From NCBI GenBank assembly GCA_036172665.1, contig JAYKNF010000015.1, forward strand, positions 3,720,001 through 3,784,000: a stretch of 64,000 nt of DNA, in the 5' to 3' direction. Position 1 is the first letter of the stretch, and each line of letters opens with the position of its first letter. Of this stretch, positions 1 to 7,854 are shown piece after piece. The notes beneath the pieces are model-generated. The model did not search any database. It was not told the origin of the DNA and saw only the letters and a program-made list of their open reading frames with translations. Source of the DNA: Prosopocoilus inquinatus (taxonomy: Eukaryota; Arthropoda; Insecta; Coleoptera; Lucanidae). A program made the translations under genes and the position numbers.

Positions 1-945
1 TTAATTTCACAAATTCCAGATTTCTGTTCAACTTCAACTTTATCTTTCGGGTTTCTCAATAAATTCTTTATGGTATTGTTAGTTGAAAAACCTAATCATA
101 AGTTTTGGTTTTTAAAAACATGTTTTAAACCTTTGGTGCAAAACGGATCGAAAGCCATTTTAGCAAATTTTTCTAGAGATGAAGTTGCCGTTAAGTGCTA
201 GAATTTTGGACCTGTTTCCTATAGCTAATCTTCCTAATTATATTATTTACTATTTGGGTGGTATAACCGTTATGAACCACAACATTTTAAATATATTCAA
301 GTTCTTTATCATATCGGGGTTTAGTAAGTGGAAAAGAGAGTAATCTATTTATTGAAAAATTTAGAGCCGCGAGTTTGTGTTGTACAGAATGTTGAGATTC
401 ATTAATTATAAACTGGTTTGTATTTGTATCTTTACGATAAATGTCGATTTCTAATTCATTTTTGTTGTTTCTAATTATACGAGTGTCTAAAACGGGAATC
501 GCACCGTTTTCTTCCTTTTCGCATGTAAATTTAATACTATGAAACTTTGAATTTAATTTTCCTATAAAATCATCCAAATCGGTATCAAAAATAGCAAAAA
601 TCTCATCCACATAACGTAATCAAATTCTTGGAAAATACTGATCATTATCTCTTACGTCATTTTCCAATTTACTCATAAATAAATTGGCCAAAAACGGTAA
701 CAAACAGTTACCCATTGCGGTCCCTTGAACTTGTTCAAAATACTCACCATTTATTTGAAAACAATTCTGAGACATGCAAAGAGATGTGAGCCTGACGTAT
801 TCCTCCAATATATCTTTATCTACATTATTAACTGTCAGTAGTTCCCGCAAATAACCATTTGGAAAGAAAGTAATTGGGTGAGTTTATACCGGACACGATT
901 GGTCTCACCGATTTACCTGCCTTGTGTATTTTGGGAAGGACATTC
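1..945 (-). pseudogene. Penelope-like element reverse transcriptase, partial, with in-frame stop
   Basis: Reads on the minus strand from about 945 to the window edge. In order one sees PKIHKAGKSVRPIVSGINSP (RT N-terminal block), GTAMGNCLLPFLANL near 675-725, then RYVDEIFAIF near 585-616, and finally KSGICEI near position 1-25, which is the usual start of the GIY-YIG endonuclease of PLEs; the rest lies outside the window. A TGA at 620-622 breaks the frame just before the catalytic box, where the family normally has Trp, and stops also occur near 840 and 287. The catalytic box is YVDE rather than YVDD. PLE RTs copy the element RNA by target-primed reverse transcription. Family assignment is firm; the copy is dead. 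Confidence 0.85.
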
Positions 946-1243
946 GTTAGAATAAGAACTTTTTTCGGGTCTTTAGACTATTTATTTCCGTATTTCCCTG
1001 TTGTTTGGTTAGAACTTATTTGTAAGGTTTTTCTGACAGTTAATTTTAGATCTTTATATATTAATTTACATTTACTTACATTTAGACATATGTATATATT
1101 TTTTAGAATGATTAGATTGTTATTAGTTTTAACATTTTTATGATTTTATCAGGATGATTAGGTTGTTTTTAGATCTTTTTTGTGCTTTTAAGTTGGTAGC
1201 GTACTGAAGATGGCACGTATACGTATCTACGGATATAAAAATT
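945..1243 (+). mobile_element. PLE terminal (pLTR-like) segment with decayed hammerhead motif
   Basis: This stretch matches 4005-4494 in several blocks (for example tttagactatttatttccg and ggttgtttttagatcttttt) and 57372-57487 in part. It ends with gcgtactgaagatggcacgt at 1198-1217, a version of the ribozyme-like motif at 4433-4475 from which most of stem II and the GAAA have been deleted. The RT next to it reads on the opposite strand. The segment then runs straight into a retrozyme-type repeat at 1242. Confidence 0.65.
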
Positions 1244-1480
1244 ATTAACAGATAAAACAGCGACATCCTACGTTCGCTGTTTTATCTGTTCGTCAATCTT
1301 ACATCGCAATTGCGAATATATTGGACAAGTCGTTTTGGTTTGCAGTGGGAATGTCGAGCTACGTCTCTGCTGACGAAGTCCCAAGCAGGGCTGAAACAGC
1401 TGTACAGATGCTGCTCGGGGTTTTCACTGCAAGCAAAAACGATTTGCAACAAAATTTTTACAAAAATTATTGTGGGCGGA
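1242..1480 (+). repeat. Retrozyme-type repeat unit, single partial copy, plus orientation
   Basis: About 240 bp related to the 312-bp units at 4495-6113, in the opposite orientation. It opens with a short inverted junction: gataaaacagcg at 1251-1262 and its complement cgctgttttatc at 1275-1286, so a few bases of minus-orientation unit are fused to a plus-orientation unit. It carries one hammerhead ribozyme (1356-1416) and fades after about 1470. Confidence 0.75.
1356..1416 (+). ncRNA. Type I hammerhead ribozyme (retrozyme copy A)
   Basis: The core is complete: CUGACGA at 1370-1376, stem II AGUCC (1377-1381) with GGGCU (1388-1392) closing a CAAGCA loop, GAA at 1393-1395, then a two-pair stem III, AC/GU, around the palindromic loop AGCU (1396-1403). 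The cleavage-site base is A at 1404. Stem I pairs UCUG (1366-1369) with CAGA (1405-1408), then GAGC (1356-1359) with GCUC (1413-1416) across an internal loop. Compared with the 4.5-6.1 kb copies it has N7=C and site base A instead of C, both tolerated in hammerheads. Confidence 0.8.
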
Positions 1481-1503
1481 GGTTAATTTCAATTATCTCT
1501 TAA

Positions 1504-2370
1504 ACACAGTCTCCTTTACTATTTTAGTTTTTTTCATTTTTTTAATTTAATTCATCCTCACATTATACTTCTTAAATCGAATGGCGTATTTTGTAATTTA
1601 TTTTGTGTTTTTTTAATGAACGTTTTGAACTATACCTCCAACTTCATCAAGGAAAAATATTTTTAGAATTTCATATATGCAGGGTGTTGGAAAAAAGGCA
1701 AATAGGGGCGCACCCTACTTCCCCCCCTAAAGAGCTAAAGTTGGGATTAAAATTCCCTATATTGTTTTGTTCTAAAAGTATAACTAATTTTTAATGTATA
1801 AAGTTGCTAATCTATGGATTAATAATTCGTATTCAATTAATAGAATCTTTTATTGATGATTTATGAATGATAATGATATTTGTCCAAAACTGATCAGGTA
1901 AAAAATTATTTCAGAGGAAGAGAATCTGATTTATTATAAAATTAATTACTCTCGGTTTTCCTTGATCATTATAATTGAAATTATCAGAATTATATTCCTT
2001 TGCTCCTTTTTTGTTTAATTTTTTATTTAAATTACGTAAAAGTGATATCTAAAACTTTTATACTTGATCTAATCAAATCTAATGAAACGAATACAAAATG
2101 ATTTTTTCCACGTCCTGTACATCAACTTTATGGTAAGTTTGCTCCTTAATTTTACTTTTCGTACATCTCTTGTCATTTGTGCCAAATTTCAATTTCACGA
2201 CGCAATTTTTTTGAAGTTATAGAATTTTGGCACGAGAAAGTGCGTTTTGCTCCACTGTGCACAGCCACATGGAACACTCCGTATAATTGTAACTAATTTT
2301 GGATCATGCGTCTATACCATAGGAAAATAATAGCGAAAACAGATTTTAAAAATTTGCATTAATATAGGCG
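1504..2370. other. AT-rich stretch without a supported gene
   Basis: No coding or structural RNA signal I can support. From about 2260 to 2370 it contains a short interspersed repeat also seen at 58165-58275, including ggaacactccgtataattgtaactaattt and taatagcgaaaacagattttaaaaatttgc in near-identical form (each quoted here only in part by position: 2271-2299 and 2327-2356). Confidence 0.5.
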
Positions 2371-2604
2371 CTATTTACCTAAAACGCAGCATTGAGATTT
2401 GTACAGTTGTGTACCATTTGCAAACAGATGAACATTACAATATTTAAAGTGCTTCGCTAGATCACTAGTATATATGGAGAAAAGCAACGGATCAAGAATA
2501 GAACCCTGTGGAGCACCTCTGATCACAGATAAGCTATGGGAAATGTCACCATTTAATACTACACTTTGACCACGATTCGTTAAAAATGAACAAATTTGTG
2601 GCAT
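2371..2604 (-). pseudogene. Non-LTR (Jockey/CR1-like) reverse transcriptase fragment
   Basis: About 77 codons with the middle RT blocks of a LINE-type element: FLTNRGQSVVLNG, then GAPQGSILDPLLFSIYTSDL, then HLFANGTQLY. In active relatives these read GVPQGSILGPLLF and ADDT; here the catalytic Asp pair is replaced by Asn-Gly, so the fragment is dead. Nothing of the endonuclease or the C-terminus is adjacent. The fragment ends at a run of short repeats around 2605. Confidence 0.85.
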
Positions 2605-2876
2605 TAATACTCAGGTCTATACTGGGTGTCTCATAACCAGACTGCGGAAGATTAGGCATTTGCCTTTTCTATTTATTAAACACTAGTTTGATAGGACCTG
2701 GTTATAAATACGTTTCATGTAGTTACTGTTCAAATCGTAAAGGTTCATAATGCCTATTTTTGCCTATTTGTGGATAAATGCCTGTTTCAGATAAAAGTCC
2801 CTATAATGTGCCTTCTTAAAAATTCCCAGAATAAATTTTATATATGCATAAATCAAAATTAAAATGATTAATACAA
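2605..2876. other. Intergenic, nothing recognised
   Basis: AT-rich sequence with no gene or repeat that I recognise. Confidence 0.4.
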
Positions 2877-2952
2877 CCGTTATTATTCATAAAAAAATGC
2901 CGCAGTCGTCATTTTTTTAAGAATAATAACGGCGACTGCGGCATTTTTTTAG
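2877..2952. repeat. Interleaved inverted repeats (hairpin or pseudoknot topology)
   Basis: ataaaaaaatgccgcagtcg (arm ending 2908) is complementary to cgactgcggcattttttt at 2933-2950. The loop contains aagaataataacgg (2919-2932), complementary to ccgttattattcat (2877-2890), which lies outside the first arm. The two pairings therefore interleave. Probably a remnant of a foldback transposon. Confidence 0.6.
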
Positions 2953-3059
2953 AATCTTGTGGATACCCCTTGAAACCAAGAATTACGACTTTTTTATTCA
3001 AAATGATGAAACAACTATCGGACATCGGTACCTATGTTTCTATAAAAATTTTCGTTGAT

Positions 3060-3615
3060 ATGCAGGCTGCTGCGTTTTGAAATGTAACATAGAAAATACC
3101 ATGTTAATTTAAAGGAGCTCAAATATTGGCTTCCCTAATTTTTTTACACCAAAATTCCTTATAGGTTTTTTAAAGTGCTCTTCAAAATGAATCTGTCTGT
3201 GAAGTTTGAGGATTTTTCGTTAGCTCAGTTTCAAAATATTAAAAAAAAATCAGTAACGAAATTAAATTTATACCAAACTATCAGCTCGGCCTTGATCAGT
3301 AAATGTTAAAATAAATTACTGGAAAAGCTATTGCTATCAATCTTTTTCAAAAAAGAACTACATTTATTAATTATCTGTTCTGTTTTGACTGCATTGATCA
3401 AGGCTGTGCTGATAGTTTGATATAAATTGAATTTAGTTATAGAATCTTTTTTTAAATATCTTAAAACTCAGCGTATGAAAAATTCTCAGACTTCACATAT
3501 TTGAAGTGTACTTTAAAAAACTTTGCTGTAAAATAATTAGGGAAGCCAATATTCGAGCACCTTTAAATTAACATGGGATTTCCTATGTTGCGTTTCAAAA
3601 TGCAGCACCCTGTAT
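3060..3615. repeat. Foldback element with ~240-bp inverted arms
   Basis: Left arm about 3060-3300 and right arm about 3390-3615 are imperfect reverse complements: for example ggcttccctaatt (3129) with aattagggaagcc (3536), and actatcagctcggccttgatc with gatcaaggctgtgctgatag. The ends, tgcaggctgctgcgttttga and tttcaaaatgcagcaccctg, resemble the accctgta termini seen elsewhere here. No coding potential. Likely a non-autonomous foldback or MITE family. Confidence 0.7.
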
Positions 3616-3949
3616 AAGCCGAACTGCACAGGTTTTACTTGTTTTTAATTTAGTGATTTAATATAAAAAAAAATTAAAATCTCTTTCACTCCCGCTTTGT
3701 AAATTTTCCCACTGGCAGGAACTTTATCTAAAAAACAAGATCAGTTTTATGTAGTCTTGCATAAAGTATTTTCAATAGCAAATACACCTTCGAGAAAATT
3801 TGGAAAACCAATTTTTTAAATAATTTATAGAAAAATATTTTACAATCAGTTCTTTCTGAGTCAACTATTCGAAAAGGCTATTTAGAATAAGTAATAAAAA
3901 TAATAATTTAATTTATTTTTATTTTTTATAATATATATATTTTATTTTA
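3616..3949. other. AT-rich intergenic, nothing recognised
   Basis: No gene or clear repeat; only long A/T runs. Confidence 0.4.
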
Positions 3950-4301
3950 TTTTTAGGATTTTTAGTTATCAAATAACAGGGAATTATACACTTATTTATT
4001 CGTTAAAATAAGAAGTTTTTTCGGATCTTTGGACTATATATTTCCGTATTTCCGTGTTATTTGGTTAGCTCTTATTTGTAAAGTTTTTCTGACGGTTAGG
4101 TGTTTACATTATTATTATTATAATTTTTGCCGATTTGTACATAACATATGTAGTTTATTTTCAGGATTTTTAGGTATTAACTAACAGGGAATTTATACTT
4201 ATTTATTTTTTTTTTATTTTTTTTATTTTTTCGTGTCTTTGGACTATTTATTTCCGTTAATTTTAGATCTTTATATATTAATTTATATTTACTTACATTT
4301 A

Positions 4302-4332
<31 letters not shown>

Positions 4333-4494
4333 CTTTTGTGATGATTAGATTGTTGTTATCTTTAACATTTTTATGATTTTATTAGAATGATTAGGTTGTT
4401 TTTAGATCTTTTTAGTGCTTTTAAGTTGGTAGCGTACTGAAGATGGCAGCTTAGCTGCCGAAATACGTATCTACGGATATAAAAATTATTAACA
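3950..4494 (+). mobile_element. PLE terminal segments, two overlapping copies, ending in hammerhead-like motif
   Basis: Blocks at 3950-4100 and 4140-4494 share sequence with 945-1243, 57372-57487 and (the caggatttttaggta block) 58819-58855. A TA-dinucleotide run lies at 4308-4332. The segment ends with the ribozyme-like motif at 4433-4475 and ggatataaaaattattaaca, then continues directly into the 312-bp array. Partial, repeated ends are typical of PLE insertions. No RT coding is left here. Confidence 0.65.
4433..4475 (+). ncRNA. Hammerhead-like ribozyme motif in PLE end
   Basis: Stem I CGUA (4433-4436) pairs with UACG (4472-4475). CUGAAGA lies at 4437-4443. GGCAGC (4445-4450) pairs with GCUGCC (4454-4459). 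GAA follows at 4460-4462, then stem III AU/AU closing the palindromic loop ACGU (4463-4470), and site base C at 4471. This is the small type I plan with minimal stem III known from PLEs. One flaw: U4444 leaves a bulge or mismatch at the base of stem II, and stem I is only 4 bp without a clear distal helix, so activity is uncertain. Confidence 0.6.
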
Positions 4495-4675
4495 TATAAA
4501 ATAGCGACATCTTACTATCGCTTTTTGACCTAACATTGCAGTAGGATAGACAAATTGAAGCGAGATTTGCTCCTAATGAGTCCCCCATGCAAGGCGGCCA
4601 TGCTTGCTGTCAAAGCATAATGAAAGATTTTAGAAAAATTTTGTGCAAATCGTTTTTGATTGCAGTGAGAACCTC

Positions 4676-4736
4676 GAGCAGCTTCTGGACAGCTGTTTCA
4701 GCCCTGCTTGGGGCTTCTTCAGCAGAAACGTAGCTC
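4676..4736 (-). ncRNA. Type I hammerhead ribozyme, array unit 1
   Basis: Read on the minus strand from 4736: stem I GAGC..UUCUG (4736-4723), CUGAAGA (4722-4716), stem II AGCCC (4715-4711) with GGGCU (4704-4700) and loop CAAGCA, GAA (4699-4697), stem III AC/GU with loop AGCU (4696-4689), site base C4688, then stem I 3' strand CAGAA (4687-4683) and distal GCUC (4679-4676). All core positions match the consensus. Predicted cleavage lies between 4688 and 4687. Internal loops in stem I and the stem II loop could form the usual tertiary contact. Confidence 0.88.
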
Positions 4737-4987
4737 GACATTCCCGCTGCAGACCAAAAACGACTTGCCCAATTTATTCGCAATTGCGATGTAAGAATGA
4801 TGAACATATAAAATAGCGACATCTTACTATCGCTTTTTGACCTAACATTGCAGTAGGATAGACAAATTGAAGCGGGATTTGCTCCTAATGAGTCCCCCAT
4901 CCAAGGCGGCCATGCTTGCTGTCAAAGCATAATGAAAGATTTTAGAAAAATTTTGTGCAAATCGTTTTTGATTGCAGTGAGAACCTC

Positions 4988-5048
4988 GAGCAGCTTCTGG
5001 ACAGCTGTTTCAGCCCTGCTTGGGGCTTCTTCAGCAGAAACGTAGCTC
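4988..5048 (-). ncRNA. Type I hammerhead ribozyme, array unit 2
   Basis: Same sequence as unit 1 over all core and stem positions; predicted cleavage between 5000 and 4999. Confidence 0.88.
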
Positions 5049-5299
5049 GACATTCCCGCTGCAGACCAAAAACGACTTGCCCAATTTATTCGCAATTGCG
5101 ATGTAAGAACGATGAACATATAAAACAGCGACATCTTACTATCGCTTTTTGACCTAACATTGCAGTAGGATAGACAAATTGAAGCGGGATTTGCTCCTAA
5201 TGAGTCCCCCATGCAAGGCGGCCATGCTTGCTGTCAAAGCATAATGAAAGATTTTAGAAAAATTTTGTGCAAATCGTTTTTGATTGCAATGAGAACCTC

Positions 5300-5360
5300 G
5301 AGCAGCTTCTGGACAGCTGTTTCAGCCCTGCTTGGGGCTTCTTCAGCAGAAACGTAGCTA
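5300..5360 (-). ncRNA. Type I hammerhead ribozyme, array unit 3, distal stem I change
   Basis: Core identical to unit 1. The distal 5' strand of stem I reads UAGC instead of GAGC-type pairing (gctaga near 5356-5361 on the plus strand), losing part of the outer helix; the inner five pairs and the catalytic core are kept. Confidence 0.82.
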
Positions 5361-5611
5361 GACATTCCCGCTGCAGACCAAAAACGACTTGCCCAATTTA
5401 TTCGCAATTGCGATGTAAGAATGATGAACATATAAAATAGCGACATCTTACTATCTCTTTTTGACCTAACATTGCAGTAGGATAGACAAATTGAAGCGGG
5501 ATTTGCTCCTAATGAGTCCCCCATGCAAGGCGGCCATGCTTGCTATCAAAGCATAATGAAAGATTTTAGAAAAATTTTGTGCAAATCGTTTTTGCTTGCA
5601 GTGAGAACCTC

Positions 5612-5672
5612 GAGCAGCTTCTGGACAGCTGTTTCAGCCCTGCTTGGGGCTTCTTCAGCAGAAACGTAGCTC
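5612..5672 (-). ncRNA. Type I hammerhead ribozyme, array unit 4
   Basis: Core and stems as in unit 1, no differences seen; predicted cleavage between 5624 and 5623. Confidence 0.88.
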
Positions 5673-5923
5673 GACATTCCCGCTGCAGACCAAAAACGAT
5701 TTGCCCAATTTATTCGCAATTGCGATGTAAGAATGATGAACATATAAAATAGCGACATCTTACTATCGCTTTTTGACCTAACATTGCAGTAGGATAGACA
5801 AATTGAAGCGGGATTTGCTCCTAATGAGTCCCCCATGCAAGGCGGCCATGCTTGCTGTCAAAGCATAATGAAAGATTTTAGAAAAATTTTGTGCAAATCG
5901 TTTTTGATTGCAGTGAGAACCTC

Positions 5924-5984
5924 GAGCAGCTTCTGGACAGCTGTTTCAGCCCTGCTTGGGGCTTCTTCAGCAGAAACGTAGCTC
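5924..5984 (-). ncRNA. Type I hammerhead ribozyme, array unit 5
   Basis: Core and stems as in unit 1; predicted cleavage between 5936 and 5935. This is the last unit before the array ends near 6113. Confidence 0.88.
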
Positions 5985-6113
5985 GACATTCCCGCTGCAG
6001 ACCAAAAACGACTTGCCCAATTTATTCGCAATTGCAATGTAAGAATGATGAACAGATAAAATAGCGACATCTTACTATCACTTTTTGACCTGACATTGTA
6101 GTAGGATTTTGCT

Positions 6114-7448
6114 GTGCATTTATTAATTGAAATATTAGGAGATAAGCTGTCTGTAACTGGAAATGAGTAAGTAATTAATTATGTTATATGCAAAAAGCAA
6201 GCTTTTTGCGTTAATTGTTTTCAAAAGTGCTCAATACATCAAATTATGTTATATGTTTATAAATGCAAATAGGCTCCCACGTATTAATTTGTATAGTCAA
6301 AAATTAAGCAAGTATCTTAGTTTTTATTTTATGTAATACAAATGGATATTTGATTAACAGTTTTTATCTTATTTCAGTACAAGAGCATTATCATCTGCAA
6401 ATCAACTGTTATTGGCATTAAGGTTTTTTGTTACAGGGAATTTCTTACGGACAGTAGGTGATTTTTCTGGCGTGAGTGTGGCTACTGCCTCTAGAGTAGT
6501 GAAAAAAGTAGCAATAGCCATAGCGTCAATATGTCCTGAACTAATAAAAATGCCACGAAATGTAAATGAAATTCAAGAAAATCAAGAAGGGTTTTATGAA
6601 ATGCATCAATTTCCACGTCTTATCGGCTGCATTGACTGTACTCATATACGAATTCAGTCACCTGGTAAAGCAAAATTTATCGTTTATGTATTAATAGTCT
6701 AGTAACATTATTATTCAGCCTTAGTACGTATCCCATTCTCAACCCAATAACATGCATGTTATTATAACGGTGGACGCGATTTTGTATCTAATGTAAATAT
6801 AACAAAAGAGTGTCTGCTACATAATAATTTACCTGTTAAAATGTTGAACAAGATACATACTTGGGCTGATTGTCTGTTATAGGAGGGGAACAATCAGAAC
6901 TATTTAGGAATAGGAAAGGATTTTTTTCTATAAACACACAAGTAATTTGTAACCATAAAATGCAGATTATAGATATTGTTGCAAGGTGGCCAGGTTCAGT
7001 ACATGATGCAATAATTTTTCACCACAGTAATATACGCAGAAGATTTGAAGAAAATGAATTTCAAACAGCACTGTTACTTGGTGATAGTGGGTACACTCTT
7101 CGCAATTACTTACTTACTCCACTTCAAAACCCAACCACTGCAGCAGAAGAAATGTATAATAACTGTCATATTTCCACACGAAATATAGTAGAACGTGTTT
7201 TTGGTATTTGGAAGCGAAGGTTTCCTGTTCTCAGTTTAACCATGAGAGTTAAAATAGAAACTGTACAAGACATAATTGTAGCAACAGCAGTTTTGCATAA
7301 TTTTGCAATTCAACAGGAGGAGATGCCATCGTTTGTAGACGATATAAATATAGAAGCTCTAGAAATAAATGATATTATTGAAGAACCCAGAAGAGGAAGA
7401 AACAATGCTGTTAGACAGGCATTAATTGCTGATTATTTTTCTAGGTAA
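6114..7448 (+). pseudogene. PIF/Harbinger DDE transposase (HARBI1-like), 5'-truncated, introns kept
   Basis: Three exons can be read: about 6120-6166, 6378-6664 and 6883-7448. The introns are 6167-6377 (gtaagt..ttcag) and 6665-6882 (gtaaag..ttatag), and joining them keeps the frame. HARBI1-type landmarks follow in order: QLLLALRFFVTGNF, the first Asp in GCIDCTHI, the second in PGSVHDA, LLGDSGY, and the catalytic Glu in NIVERVFGIWKRRF. The DDE triad is present and no stop interrupts the exons. The 5' end is lost where the retrozyme array joins, so no start codon is seen. Harbinger transposases cut and paste with a SANT/Myb partner, encoded convergently here at 9456-7855. Confidence 0.85.
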
Positions 7449-7854
7449 AATTCTTTCATTAAGAAAAAAAAATTAGTAAATTTTAACATTGATCATTTTA
7501 TTTTGCAGATTACAAAGGAGATGATGAAGACTAGATATTAGACAACATTATATTAGACACTAGATAAAAATAACAGTACATTTCTTTTGTAAATAAAAAT
7601 ATGACAAAAATAAGAACAATTCAAACTGAAGCAGTTTTATAAATAAACGCATATTTCTACATATTTCTATTTTTTACAGTAAAATTTTATGTCTGGGAAA
7701 ACAATTCTACACCAGGCATAAAAATATAAACATGTAACGCTTATGTAATAGTGTATGATACATCACTGTTATTGTCTTCAGAATCTCTGCAACAAAATAA
7801 ACATTCAGCCATAAATTTCTATTTTTACAATCTGTTATGACTTGAAAACTGATG
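7449..7854. other. Spacer between convergent Harbinger genes
   Basis: AT-rich; contains aataaaaat at about 7592 that could serve as poly(A) signal for the transposase. No other signal. Confidence 0.4.

Larger units (their letters stand above)
4495..6113 (-). repeat. Tandem array of 312-bp retrozyme-type units (~5.2 copies)
   Basis: Units repeat every 312 bp, as seen from identical landmarks at 4676, 4988, 5300, 5612 and 5924. They differ from each other by only a few bases (for example a/c at 5359, a/t differences near 5101-5124), so the array is young or homogenised. Each unit contains one hammerhead ribozyme on the minus strand. Tandem units of a few hundred bases with a type I hammerhead match the description of animal retrozymes, non-autonomous elements that give small circular RNAs. 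The left edge abuts the PLE end at 4494; the right edge at about 6113 cuts into a Harbinger transposase gene. Confidence 0.85.

Noticed and set aside
4610..6070. Repeated 96-codon open frames on the minus strand, one per 312-bp unit
   Set aside because: They overlap the hammerhead sequence, resemble no protein, and the frame persists simply because 312 is a multiple of three and the units are nearly identical. A structural RNA explains the conservation better.
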